Source: Candidatus Acidiferrum typicum
GTDB taxonomy: Bacteria > Acidobacteriota > Terriglobia > Acidiferrales > UBA7541
Reading direction: 5' to 3'
NCBI GenBank assembly: GCA_025463055.1
Contig: JAOAPV010000005.1
Location: 1 to 64,000 of the forward strand
DNA length: 64,000 bases
The notes beneath the pieces were generated by a model. It was not told the origin of the DNA. It made no database searches and worked only from the letters and a program-made list of their open reading frames with translations. Positions within the stretch are counted from its first letter, which is position 1. The number at the start of each line of letters is the position of its first letter. Shown one piece after another: positions 26,116-34,951 of the stretch. The position numbers and the translations under genes were made by a program.

Positions 26116-27843
26116 ATGAAGCGGCTGGATAAATCGCCCACGGGTATCGTGGGCTTCGACGAAGTGACAAATGGTGGAGTGCCCAAGGGGCGTCCCACTA
26201 TCGTGTGCGGCGGTCCCGGTTGCGGGAAAACGATGTTTGCGCTGGAATTTCTGGTGCGCGGAGCGACGGACTTTAATGAACCTGGCGTGCTGATGACCTT
26301 CGAGGAGACTTCGGAGGAGATGAGCAAGAACGTGGCGTCGCTGGGATTCGATTTACAGAAACTGGCGGCCAAAAAGAAATTAGTGCTTGAGTATGTACGC
26401 ATCGAGCCCTCGGAAATACAAGAGACGGGTGAATATGATTTGGAGGGATTGTTCATCCGGATGCAGCACGCGGTGAAGTCCGTTGGCGCGAAACGCGTGG
26501 TGCTGGATACGTTGGAGGCCATTTTTTCCGGCTTCTCGAACACGGGGATGCTGCGCGCGGAGATTCGACGGCTGTTTCGGTGGCTGAAGGATCACGGGTT
26601 GACAACGGTGGTGACGGCGGAGAAGGGCGAAGGGACGCTGACGCGGTATGGCTTGGAAGAATACGTCTCCGATTGCGTGATTTTTCTCGACCACCGGGTA
26701 ACAGATCAGATTTCGACGCGGCGGATGCGGGTGGTGAAATACCGGGGGTCTTCTCACGTTGCGGACGAGGTCCCGTTCCTAATCGATGAGCGCGGTTTCT
26801 CCGTGCTGCCTAGCTCTTCCATGAAATTGAATCACGAGGTTTCGAGCGAGCGGATTTCGTCGGGCGTCAAAGATTTGGACGAAATGCTGGAGGGGAAGGG
26901 ATTCTACCGGGGATCTTCGATCCTGATTTCGGGGACGGCGGGCACAGGAAAGTCCAGCATGGCAGCCCATTTTGCGCAGGAGACCTGCCGGAATGGCGAA
27001 CGATGTTTGTACATTGCGCTGGAAGAGTCTCCGGCGCAAGCGATGCGCAACATGCGGTCTATCGGCGTCGATCTGGAAAAGCACGTGAGAAAGGGTTTAA
27101 TGCGGTTTGAAGCGTGGAGGCCAACGCAAAGCGGTTTGGAAATGCACTTGCTCCAAATTCATAAACTGGTGGAGCAGCACAAGCCATCGACGGTGATAAT
27201 CGATCCACTGACGAGTTTAATGACGGGCGGCAGGGATCAACTGCACTCCATGCTGATGCGGCTAATCGATTACCTGAAGATGCAGCAGATCACGGGCTTT
27301 TTTACGGCGCTGACGACCGGGCGAAACAAGGAAATCGAGGAGACCGACGTGGGCATCTCTTCGCTGATCGACACATGGATTTTCGCGCGGGATGTGGAGC
27401 TAAACGGCGAGAGGAATCGATGCCTGCATGTGCTGAAGTCACGTGGAATGGCGAATTCGAATCAGATACGCGAGTTTGTAATGTCCAAGGAAGGGATACA
27501 TCTGCTCCCAGTATACGTGGGTAACGGTACGATGCTGACCGGCTCGGCGAGGATCTCGCAGGAGGCACGCGAGAGGGCGGAGAACCTGCAACGTCAGCAA
27601 ACGGCGGAGGAGCAGCAGCGCGTCTTGAGTGGCAAACGGAAGGCACTCGAGGCGCAGATCGCGGCGTTGCGATTGGAATATGCACAGGAAGAAACGCGAG
27701 CGACGCTGGTGAAACAGCAGGACGCGCGGAGGGAACGCGAGCTGTCTGAAGACATGCTGCAAATGGAGAGTTTTCGAAGCGGAGCGCGCCGGGGAAAAAT
27801 AGGAGGCAGAAACGGGAAAGTGGAGGTTGAGCATGGGAGCTAG
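26116..27843 (+). CDS. kaiC: KaiC-like double-domain RecA-type ATPase/kinase
   Basis: The product has 575 residues with two KaiC domains in tandem. CI: P-loop GGPGCGKT (32-39), Walker-B-adjacent acidic pair E63-E64 in [24 protein letters not shown]-loop GTAGTGKS (273-280), E303-E304 in YIALEESP. The segment GISSLIDTW (413-421) aligns with the Synechococcus autophosphorylation segment HISTITDT, so S415-S416 stand where Ser431-Thr432 do. The C-terminus (about 490-545) is a predicted coiled coil rich in E/Q/R, not the short KaiA-binding tail of cyanobacterial KaiC. It heads a kaiC-kaiB-kaiB-kinase operon; no kaiA is seen. Confidence 0.93.
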   Translation: MKRLDKSPTGIVGFDEVTNGGVPKGRPTIVCGGPGCGKTMFALEFLVRGATDFNEPGVLMTFEETSEEMSKNVASLGFDLQKLAAKKKLVLEYVRIEPSEIQETGEYDLEGLFIRMQHAVKSVGAKRVVLDTLEAIFSGFSNTGMLRAEIRRLFRWLKDHGLTTVVTAEKGEGTLTRYGLEEYVSDCVIFLDHRVTDQISTRRMRVVKYRGSSHVADEVPFLIDERGFSVLPSSSMKLNHEVSSERISSGVKDLDEMLEGKGFYRGSSILISGTAGTGKSSMAAHFAQETCRNGERCLYIALEESPAQAMRNMRSIGVDLEKHVRKGLMRFEAWRPTQSGLEMHLLQIHKLVEQHKPSTVIIDPLTSLMTGGRDQLHSMLMRLIDYLKMQQITGFFTALTTGRNKEIEETDVGISSLIDTWIFARDVELNGERNRCLHVLKSRGMANSNQIREFVMSKEGIHLLPVYVGNGTMLTGSARISQEARERAENLQRQQTAEEQQRVLSGKRKALEAQIAALRLEYAQEETRATLVKQQDARRERELSEDMLQMESFRSGARRGKIGGRNGKVEVEHGS

Positions 27844-28171
27844 GACGGGCGTAAAGTCGAAAAAGCCGAGTGCAAATGGCAATGGGCGGTTCTTAGAGCT
27901 GCGACTCTACGTGGCGGGGCAGTCGCCAAAATCACTTGTGGCTCTGGCGAACCTGAAGAAGTTTTGCGCAGAGCACTTGGACGGGCAATACGAGTTGCAA
28001 GTAATCGACCTGGTGAAGACACCGCAATTGGCGCAGAACGACCAAATCCTGGCGATTCCGACTCTTGTGCGGAAATTGCCCGTGCCAATTCGGAAGATTA
28101 TCGGCGATCTGTCGGACACCACCCGCGTGCTGGTAGGACTGGATCTAAGGGACAAAGCGGGTGCAGAGTGA
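27833..28171 (+). CDS. kaiB: KaiB-family protein, copy 1
   Basis: The product has 112 residues. After a basic 18-residue N-terminus it has the KaiB thioredoxin-like core: [57 protein letters not shown] and RVLVGLDL. This is close to cyanobacterial KaiB across its length. KaiB binds the KaiC CI ring after fold switching and recruits output kinases. The ATG at 27833 follows GGAGG and overlaps the kaiC stop by 11 bases. It is followed by a second, divergent kaiB. Confidence 0.93.
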   Translation: MGARTGVKSKKPSANGNGRFLELRLYVAGQSPKSLVALANLKKFCAEHLDGQYELQVIDLVKTPQLAQNDQILAIPTLVRKLPVPIRKIIGDLSDTTRVLVGLDLRDKAGAE

Positions 28172-28518
28172 AGCGGACCAAAGACGCAGCGGGCAATAGC
28201 GGCAAGGAATCCGCGAAGAACCATAATGGCAAAGAATCCGGAAGGAAGAAGTATCTTCTGCGACTGTATGTGACGGGCCAGACTCCCCGCTCCGTAAAGT
28301 CCGTAGAAAATCTCAAACGCTTTTGCGAACAACACCTCAAGGGCCAATACGATATGGAAGTAATTGACATTTATCAGCAGCCGGCCTTGGCTTCTGAAAA
28401 TCAAATCATCGCGGCGCCGACGCTGATCAAGAGCTTGCCATTGCCGCTGCGGCGGCTGGTGGGGGACTTTTCGAATGCAGATCGGGTGTTGGTAGGCCTG
28501 GATCTGAAAATTGCTTAG
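28168..28518 (+). CDS. kaiB: KaiB-family protein, copy 2
   Basis: The product has 116 residues from a GTG start that overlaps the first kaiB stop by four bases (GTGA). A Lys/Asn/Gly-rich N-terminus of about 28 residues precedes the KaiB core: [57 protein letters not shown] and RVLVGLDL. It is clearly a duplicate of the preceding gene but has diverged (for example [11 protein letters not shown] against [11 protein letters not shown]), so the two may have different partners. An in-frame extension to 27964 lies within the first kaiB and is not used. Confidence 0.92.
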   Translation: MKRTKDAAGNSGKESAKNHNGKESGRKKYLLRLYVTGQTPRSVKSVENLKRFCEQHLKGQYDMEVIDIYQQPALASENQIIAAPTLIKSLPLPLRRLVGDFSNADRVLVGLDLKIA

Positions 28519-28529
28519 GGGTGGGAGCA

Positions 28530-30209
28530 GTGAATAAGCTAAAGAGAACTAGTTCTTCAACTGCGAACGAGGAGTTGAGGGCGCGAGTGCAGGAGCTCGA
28601 GGAAACGCTGCGTGCCATCCGCATGGGCGAGGTGGATGCGGTGCTAGTGTCTGGCGCGCAAGGGGATCAGGTGTTTACCTTGCAGGGCGCGGAACATCCG
28701 TACCGGCTGCTGGTGGAGACTATTGATGAAGGCGCGGCCACGCTTTCCGATGATGGCACGGTGCTGTATTCGAACAAGAGCTTCGCGGCGTTTTTCGGAG
28801 TGCCGCTCGAGAAATTCATCGGAGCGCCGCTGCACAATTTCGTTACCGGGAATGACGCCGAATTTTTGAAAACGCTGATTCTGGGAGCCAGGCTGGCCAG
28901 CACGCGCGGCGAAATCCGGCTACAGAGAAAGCACGGGAAACCCCGGACCATCCGCTTAACGCTGAGCCCCAACCACGAACTGGGCCTGGAAGCGATTTGC
29001 GCGGTGGCTACGGAGCTTACGGAGATTGTGGACGCCAACGAGGCACTGCGGGTAACGGAGACGTCGCTGCGGCAATTATCCGCGCGGCTGTTGCAGCTGC
29101 AGGACGAAGAGCGCCGGCGGATCGCGCGCGACCTACACGACGTGACAGGACAGAAGATAGCGGTGCTATCCATGTCGCTGGACCGTTTGGCGAGGCTGAC
29201 GGAGCAGCGCAAACCGGAAGCCAAGGAGTCCGTCAAGGAGAGCCGGGAAATTGTCGGCCAAATTGGCGAGGAAATCCGGACGCTGTCTTACCTTTTACAT
29301 CCACCGTTGCTGGATGAGTGCGGGTTGGCGTCGGCCGTGCATTGGTACGCGGAGGGTTTCGAGAAGCGCAGCGGCATCAAGCTCGAAGTAAGCATCGGGG
29401 ACGACATCCCCCGCCTTCCCATCGATGCGGAAACGACGCTGTTTCGCGTGGTGCAGGAAAGCTTGACGAACGTGCATCGGTACTCCGGTAGTTCGTCGGC
29501 AAAGATCAAGATCTCGAAGGACGCGAAAGAAGTGCGGCTCGAAATTATTGATTACGGCCGCGGGAACAAATCCGGAACGGCGAGGGCAGGGCTGGACGGC
29601 CCGGCGCCGCTTGGAGTGGGCATTCCCGGAATGCGCGAGCGCCTGCACCAATTGGGCGGCGAACTGACCGTTGATTTTGCGACCACCGGGACGCGTGTAA
29701 CGGCGACGCTGCCGGTCAAGAAGGCGGCACAAGAGGATTCTGAAGAAAACATCGACCAAACATCGCTGACTTTTGCGATTCGTTCCGCCGAGGATGCGCG
29801 CCGACGGATTCTGATTGCGGACGATCACGAATTGATGCGGCGCGGGCTGCGGGGACTGCTGGAAAGTCATGATGAATGGGCGGTGTGCGGCGAGGCAGTC
29901 GAAGGAACGGAAGCGGTGCGAAAGAGCACGGACCTTAAACCAGATTTGGTGATAATGGACGTGAATCTGCCGGGGCTTAGCGGGATTGAAGCGGCGCTGC
30001 AAATTCGGCGGGAACGCGAAGCGGCGAAGGTATTGTTCTTCACCGTGCATGATTCCGACGAAGTGATACGCGAGATTGTGGAAGCTGGGGCGTCGGGGTA
30101 TGTGGCGAAGTCGCGAGCGAGTCAGGACTTGGTCGATGCAGTGCGCCTTGTGTTGAGCGGCAAGACGTTTTTCCCGAATCTGGTGGCAGCAGCGGCCGGG
30201 CGGAGATAG
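28530..30209 (+). CDS. Hybrid sensor histidine kinase (PAS-HisKA_3-HATPase-receiver)
   Basis: The product has 559 residues from GTG 28530 (AGGGG upstream; GTG 28521 is an alternative). Domains: a short helix (15-32), a PAS domain (about 55-165, DEGAATLSDDGTVLYSNKSF), the NarX-type dimerisation helix with EERRRIARDLHDVTGQ (phospho-acceptor H203), a HATPase with N-box ESLTNVHRYS and G-box GVGIPGMRERL, and a C-terminal receiver (about 426-550) with DDH, D477 in VIMDVNLPG and VAKSRAS. There is no transmembrane segment, so it is cytoplasmic. Following kaiC-kaiB-kaiB by 11 bases, it is the likely output kinase, analogous to SasA, but with its own receiver and no DNA-binding domain. Confidence 0.93.
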   Translation: MNKLKRTSSSTANEELRARVQELEETLRAIRMGEVDAVLVSGAQGDQVFTLQGAEHPYRLLVETIDEGAATLSDDGTVLYSNKSFAAFFGVPLEKFIGAPLHNFVTGNDAEFLKTLILGARLASTRGEIRLQRKHGKPRTIRLTLSPNHELGLEAICAVATELTEIVDANEALRVTETSLRQLSARLLQLQDEERRRIARDLHDVTGQKIAVLSMSLDRLARLTEQRKPEAKESVKESREIVGQIGEEIRTLSYLLHPPLLDECGLASAVHWYAEGFEKRSGIKLEVSIGDDIPRLPIDAETTLFRVVQESLTNVHRYSGSSSAKIKISKDAKEVRLEIIDYGRGNKSGTARAGLDGPAPLGVGIPGMRERLHQLGGELTVDFATTGTRVTATLPVKKAAQEDSEENIDQTSLTFAIRSAEDARRRILIADDHELMRRGLRGLLESHDEWAVCGEAVEGTEAVRKSTDLKPDLVIMDVNLPGLSGIEAALQIRREREAAKVLFFTVHDSDEVIREIVEAGASGYVAKSRASQDLVDAVRLVLSGKTFFPNLVAAAAGRR

Positions 30210-30300
30210 GGTCAGTTTTTCCGTCCGGAGTGGTTTAAACCTCGCTGCGAACCCGGCGCGCTTGTCTCCCGGCGCGTTCTTCAACGTAAGATTCAAAAAT

Positions 30301-32589
30301 TCAGCGAGAGAGAGTTTCGCTCGACTCGATCCGGTCGGGTGTGTCAATGCGGATATCGGTAAGGTCGGATAACAGGTTGGCAGCCCAACGATAGACGTTG
30401 TGTTCGCGAACAGAGCTACGCATGTGTTGCATGCGGGAAGCTTGCTCGTCGGACGGCATGTTGAGCGCACGATGGATAGAGCCGGCCAGCTGCTGGACGT
30501 CATAGGGGTTGACGAGCAGAGCGTCGGTCAGCTCCAGAGCCGCACCTGCGAACGTGCTGAGGATCAGGACGCCGAGATTGTCTTCACGAGAGGATACGAA
30601 CTCCTTGGCGACGAGATTCATTCCGTCGTGCAGTGAAGTAACCATACATAGCGACGCGGCGTGATAGAAACGCGCGATTTCCTCGTGCGAATGATGCCGT
30701 TGTAGAAAGAGGATGGGCTTCCAGTGGCCGGCCTGGAAGCGGGCGTTGATGCGCTCGGCGTCGGCCGCCACGTCTGCGAGCAGATTCTGATAGCGCTCGA
30801 TATTGGTGCGGCTGGGGGCGCCAATCTGGATAAAAGTGAAGCGGCGTTGATAGGACGGATAGAGTTCGAAAAAGAGTTCGATGGCGCGGAAGCGCTCGAG
30901 AATGCCTTTGGTGTAATCGACGCGATCGACGCCGACCCCGATAAGTGTCGCGCTGATGCCTAGCTCATTACAAAGCGCGGCGCCCTCTTCCTTCGTGCTG
31001 CGAAGCGGCTTGATCGAATGGCCGTTTTCCTGAAGAGCAACGCTTATGGGGTAAGGGCGTACGCGAGTGACGTGGCCCTGGCGGTTCACGGAGAAGCGGT
31101 CCCATTCCGTGAGGGCTTCGACGGCGCGATCGACCGTGGAAAGAAAATTGTTGCAATGCGACTGAATATGAAAGCCGATGAGATCGGCGCCGAGCAGTCC
31201 GTCGATCAGTTCGCGCTGCCAGGGGCAGATGCCGAAGACTTCGGGATTGGGCCAGGGAATGTGCCAGAAGATCGCGACGCGAGCGTCCGGGCGCGCTTCC
31301 TTGATCATGCGGGGAAGTAATGCGAAATGATAATCCTGGACCAGAACTATGGGTGACTCGGTCCCTTCCATCTCCGCAATCGCTGCATCAGCGAAGCGGC
31401 GATTTACTTCCTGGTAGGCGATCCAGTCCTCAGGACGGAAGATCGGGCGCGTGTGCGCGATGTGGCAGAGCGGCCAAATGCCTTCATTGGCGAAACCTTC
31501 GTAGTAGCCCTTCTCTTCTTCGGCGCTGAGCCATACGCGGCGCAGCGTGTAACTGGGATGGTCGGGAGGAACGCGGAGATGATCCTTGGCGTCGACGACT
31601 TCGCGGTCGGCGTTGCCGGAACCGTGCGCGATCCACGTGCCGTCAGTGGCGAGGAGCACGGGCTCGAGAGCGGTGACTAAGCCGCTGGCGGGAACGATCA
31701 CTTGGACGTTGCCATTGCTGCCGTTGCTGTGGACGTGCATGTACGGCTCGCGGTTGGCGATTACGAAAAGAGGCTTGTTTTGCAATTTGTTGCTGAGGCT
31801 GACGCGCAGGCGTTCGGCGGTCCATAATGAGACGTTAGAATCGCGGAGACGGGCCTCTTCCTCGGCCGTGGCGCGAGCTGCGTTGAGATCGCGCGCAAGA
31901 TGCGTAACTTCGTGGTGGAGCTGATCGAAGAGCTCGCCCTCGGGAAGCGAAGGCGGAGCATGCGATTGGCCGGTGCGCAAAGTGCGCAGCCACTTGGCGG
32001 TGCGGGTGAGCGGACCGGTAAGAGTCCAGCGCACGAGTACCAGCGCGAGACCGGCGATGAACAAGGTTTGCACCAGCGCGTTGACAAGTGAATCGCGCAA
32101 AGTGTGGGCAACCTGGCGGTCGATATAAGTCACGTCGTGGACGAGCGCAAGTGTGCCAACCATTTGGCCGTTGCGGTGAAGCGGCAAAGCGTAAACGTGA
32201 ATAGGCGTGTCGTTGACGCGCAGGAACTCGCCGTAACCAATGTTGCGATCGGCAGCATAAGCGGCAGCGGCGGGCCGAAGTTGGAAGAGCGAAGCGAGGC
32301 CGGAGGTCATTGCAAGGGCGATGCCGTTGGCGTTGTAGATGGCGACGCCTTTCAGGTGCTCGCGCTGGCCGAATCGATCGACGAGGCGTTGCAGGCTTTT
32401 GTCCGGGAGCTGCTTATCAAATTGCGGCTCGACAGTTTCTTGCAGGCTTTCCGCGAGAATTTCCGCGCGGCGAGAGATGTCATTGCGCAAAATGCGGCGT
32501 TCGGTACGGACCTGATAAGCGGCGAAAAGCAGAGACACTACAACCACGCTAATAATGAGAGGCAAAATGAGTTTCAGGGTCGTGCGCAT
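30301..32589 (-). CDS. otsA: Membrane-anchored sensor fused to trehalose-6-phosphate synthase
   Basis: The product has 762 residues. The N-terminus is built like a sensor: TM1 (LILPLIISVVVVSLLFAAY, about 6-26), a periplasmic domain of about 140 residues, TM2 (ALVQTLFIAGLALVLV, about 175-190) and a HAMP-like helical region (190-255). A full GT20 domain follows (about 275-750): LVQDYHFALLPRMI, FWHIPWPNPEVFGICPW, VGVDRVDYTKGILERF and SLHDGMNLVAKEFVSSRED, with the sugar-nucleotide-binding residues of OtsA. It should make trehalose-6-phosphate from UDP-glucose and glucose-6-phosphate at the inner membrane. No otsB phosphatase is adjacent. GGGGAAG precedes the chosen ATG. Confidence 0.9.
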   Translation of the reverse strand: MRTTLKLILPLIISVVVVSLLFAAYQVRTERRILRNDISRRAEILAESLQETVEPQFDKQLPDKSLQRLVDRFGQREHLKGVAIYNANGIALAMTSGLASLFQLRPAAAAYAADRNIGYGEFLRVNDTPIHVYALPLHRNGQMVGTLALVHDVTYIDRQVAHTLRDSLVNALVQTLFIAGLALVLVRWTLTGPLTRTAKWLRTLRTGQSHAPPSLPEGELFDQLHHEVTHLARDLNAARATAEEEARLRDSNVSLWTAERLRVSLSNKLQNKPLFVIANREPYMHVHSNGSNGNVQVIVPASGLVTALEPVLLATDGTWIAHGSGNADREVVDAKDHLRVPPDHPSYTLRRVWLSAEEEKGYYEGFANEGIWPLCHIAHTRPIFRPEDWIAYQEVNRRFADAAIAEMEGTESPIVLVQDYHFALLPRMIKEARPDARVAIFWHIPWPNPEVFGICPWQRELIDGLLGADLIGFHIQSHCNNFLSTVDRAVEALTEWDRFSVNRQGHVTRVRPYPISVALQENGHSIKPLRSTKEEGAALCNELGISATLIGVGVDRVDYTKGILERFRAIELFFELYPSYQRRFTFIQIGAPSRTNIERYQNLLADVAADAERINARFQAGHWKPILFLQRHHSHEEIARFYHAASLCMVTSLHDGMNLVAKEFVSSREDNLGVLILSTFAGAALELTDALLVNPYDVQQLAGSIHRALNMPSDEQASRMQHMRSSVREHNVYRWAANLLSDLTDIRIDTPDRIESSETLSR

Positions 32590-32669
32590 TGCAAACTTCC
32601 CCTTGGGCAAGAGCGAAGATTTGTTTCGGATTCGTGAGGGTGCCGAATCCGCTGGGCGAATGGCGCCCG

Positions 32670-33035
32670 TTATAGTATTGAATTCGTCGGCTGCACGACT
32701 ACGTGGAGAGCAATATTGTTTCCGTCGTCAGTTCGATAATCCACTGTGGCCGTGGAACCAACTTCCAGTCGTCCCTCGACTTTGGTCGTGTCGTCGATCA
32801 GGAATTGGAGCGTGACCAAGCCCTGACTTTTCTTTACGTCGACGGAAAAGGAAGCGTCTCCGATGGCTGAGATTTTTCCGGAAACTGAACCGTGCTCGGA
32901 AGCTTCCTTCGACTTGAACAAATTGCTATGCGGCTGAGAGGCTAGCGCGTCGGACGAAATCGCGACACATAAGCATGCCACAAATATGGTAAGAATGAAC
33001 AGAGTAACTAGAGTCAGGATAGCGCGGAAGCGCAT
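32670..33035 (-). CDS. Exported DUF5666-like small beta protein
   Basis: The product has 121 residues. The ATG at 33035 has a strong GGAGGGAAG upstream. A hydrophobic signal (AILTLVTLFILTIFVACLCV) is followed by an OB/beta-type domain: GSVSGKISAIGDASFSVDVK, LVTLQFLIDDTTKVEGRLE, VGSTATVDYRTDDGNNIALH. This matches the pattern of DUF5666-like proteins of unknown function. A much longer open frame upstream to 33524 overlaps the next gene antisense-like and is not used. Confidence 0.78.
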   Translation of the reverse strand: MRFRAILTLVTLFILTIFVACLCVAISSDALASQPHSNLFKSKEASEHGSVSGKISAIGDASFSVDVKKSQGLVTLQFLIDDTTKVEGRLEVGSTATVDYRTDDGNNIALHVVVQPTNSIL

Positions 33036-33208
33036 TGTTACTTCCCTCCAGATCACTTCCGGCTGGTGACAATATGGATGGCACGAGGACTTCCAAAGTC
33101 GCCTGACTACAAATGTTTGTGTAAGCGAAATAAAACACGAGATATACAAGGAGAGGTGTCCCGGTATTTGGTCAGGGCACGTACTAGGACTATGAAAATT
33201 TTCCCCGA

Positions 33209-33991
33209 CTAGCGCTGGGCGACAAGGAATAGGCGGCGGAACGGAAATAGCGTCTGGCCATTGTGCTGAGCAGGGTAAGCGGCGGCCATACGGTCGGCGA
33301 AAGCGTCGATAAATTTTGTGGCTTCGGGTTCGGGAAGAGCAGAGAGAAAAGGGCGCAGGGCCGTGCCGCGCATGAAGTTGACCACGGGGTCTTTGCCGTC
33401 CAGCACCTGCAAGTAGATGGTCTCCCAGATATCGAGATTGCGAGCATGGGGTGAGAGCCAGCGCCAATACGTCTCGGGTGCGGGAATAGGCGCGAGAAGG
33501 AGCGGTTCCAGCTTGGCGCGCCATTCACTTTGCAAGACCAACTCTTTCAGGCCCAGGTGTGAAGGCGACTCAAAGTGCCGCGGGACTTGCATTGCCAGGA
33601 CGCCGCCGGGCCGCACCTTATTCAGTAGTGAAGGCAGCAAGCTCTCGTGCTCAGGAACCCACTGCAGGGCGGCGTTGCTGTAAATGAGATCGGGAGGAGC
33701 GGGAGGGCTCCACGAGGTAATCTCGGCGTGCCGCCATTCAAGCGCGGGGAACTCGCGGCGAGCCTCACCGAGCATTTCGGGGGAGGAATCGATGCCGACG
33801 ACTTTGGAATTGGCAAAGGTATCGGCGAGGGTGCGGGTCAGGTGGCCGGTGCCGCTGCCGAGATCATAGATTGTCGAGTATTCAAGCTTGGGGATGCGCG
33901 CGATGAGATCGAGGCCGGCGCGAAAGCGGATATCGGCGTAGCGAAGGTAAGTTTGCGGCTCCCAAATAGTCACAGCGGTCACGCAAATCAT
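33209..33991 (-). CDS. tam: Trans-aconitate 2-methyltransferase-like SAM enzyme
   Basis: The product is 260 residues. The family signature is nearly complete: TIWEPQTYLRYADIRFRAGL at the N-terminus, the SAM motif IYDLGSGTGHLTRTL, VVGIDSSPEML, DLIYSNAALQWVPEH and AMQVPRHFESPSH. Tam methylates trans-aconitate, an inhibitor of aconitase. The start may be ATG 33991 or GTG 33973; the latter would begin at VTIWEP, closer to known proteins. The substrate is by family only. Confidence 0.88.
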   Translation of the reverse strand: MICVTAVTIWEPQTYLRYADIRFRAGLDLIARIPKLEYSTIYDLGSGTGHLTRTLADTFANSKVVGIDSSPEMLGEARREFPALEWRHAEITSWSPPAPPDLIYSNAALQWVPEHESLLPSLLNKVRPGGVLAMQVPRHFESPSHLGLKELVLQSEWRAKLEPLLLAPIPAPETYWRWLSPHARNLDIWETIYLQVLDGKDPVVNFMRGTALRPFLSALPEPEATKFIDAFADRMAAAYPAQHNGQTLFPFRRLFLVAQR

Positions 33992-34025
33992 ACCACCGCA
34001 GGTCGGTCCGCCCCTCGAGGCAGGT

Positions 34026-34790
34026 TCAGACGAGAAACCCCTGCGTGCGATAGAGCTGCACCATTTCCAGGCGATCTTCGGCGCCGATTTTGTGCTTCAT
34101 GCGATAGAGGTGGTTTTTGACTGTCTGTTCGGAAAGCGAGAAATGATTCGCGATTTCCTTGTTAGTCAGTCCTTGCGCGATCAAAGGAATAAGCTGTAGT
34201 TCGCGACGGCTGAGACCCATGCGGCGCTTGCTGCTCGTGCAGGGAAGGCCGGTCGCTTCTGATTCAAAATAGCGGAACAAAGCAGCGCAAAGAGCCCCGG
34301 GACAGACAGCCTCTCCGGCGGACACGGCTTGCACGCCTTGCAGAACCTCACTCGCGGAAGCGTCGCGTAGCAAATAACCACTGATGCCCGCGCGAACGCA
34401 CTTAAGGAATTCGCGCTCGTCCTTAGCCATGCCAATGAGCAGTATGCGGACGGCAGGAGCTGCGGTTCGGATCTCCTGAATGGCCGATAAATCTTCCTCG
34501 AGACTTCCGCGAGAGTTAAGAAGAAGTACGTTTGGGCGGGCATCGAGCACCGCATCAGTATGAAAAAACGCAGCCGAGTCCGTAGCAATTACGTCGATGC
34601 CGATACCCTTGGTCAGAACGCGAGCCAAAGCTTCGCGTAACAGACGATTCTCCGCGGCGATGAAGACGCGAATTTTCTCTCCGGTTGTCTTGCGAGTGTC
34701 GGGGCGCGCGGGTTTGGAGGCTCTTCGCCGGGAATCCGGCGCCGAACCTTTTGGGCGGGCGGTTTCCTTAACTGCTGGGATGTCCGTCAT
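34026..34790 (-). CDS. LuxR/NarL-type regulator with degenerate receiver domain
   Basis: The product has 254 residues. A basic, probably disordered N-terminus (1-38) precedes a receiver-like domain (about 40-160). The acidic pair is AEN (46-48) instead of DD, and the phosphoacceptor is N92 in VLLLNSRGS instead of Asp, so normal phosphorylation is not expected. The C-terminus is a GerE/LuxR helix-turn-helix: LSRRELQLIPLIAQGLTNKE, IANHFSLSEQTVKNHLYRMK. It would be a phosphorylation-independent or ligand-driven DNA-binding regulator. Its position near the kai/otsA region makes it a candidate for that circuit, but this is inference. Confidence 0.9.
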   Translation of the reverse strand: MTDIPAVKETARPKGSAPDSRRRASKPARPDTRKTTGEKIRVFIAAENRLLREALARVLTKGIGIDVIATDSAAFFHTDAVLDARPNVLLLNSRGSLEEDLSAIQEIRTAAPAVRILLIGMAKDEREFLKCVRAGISGYLLRDASASEVLQGVQAVSAGEAVCPGALCAALFRYFESEATGLPCTSSKRRMGLSRRELQLIPLIAQGLTNKEIANHFSLSEQTVKNHLYRMKHKIGAEDRLEMVQLYRTQGFLV

Positions 34791-34951
34791 TGAAACGCCG
34801 CATCTCCTTGCGCGGTCCGGTGGCCCGTGAGGGGATGCAAAGGCGTAGCTAATCTATAACGTTACAAGGCAATTGCCAAGCCTTTCCAATTCAGGCTGTG
34901 ATGGTGGATGTTTACGGCGCTTGGGACGCTCGGGAACTCAGACCACGTTGT

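Noticed and set aside
33036-33524. Long N-terminal extension of the DUF5666-like gene
   Set aside because: It overlaps the methyltransferase gene and precedes a strong ribosome site and signal peptide at 33035.
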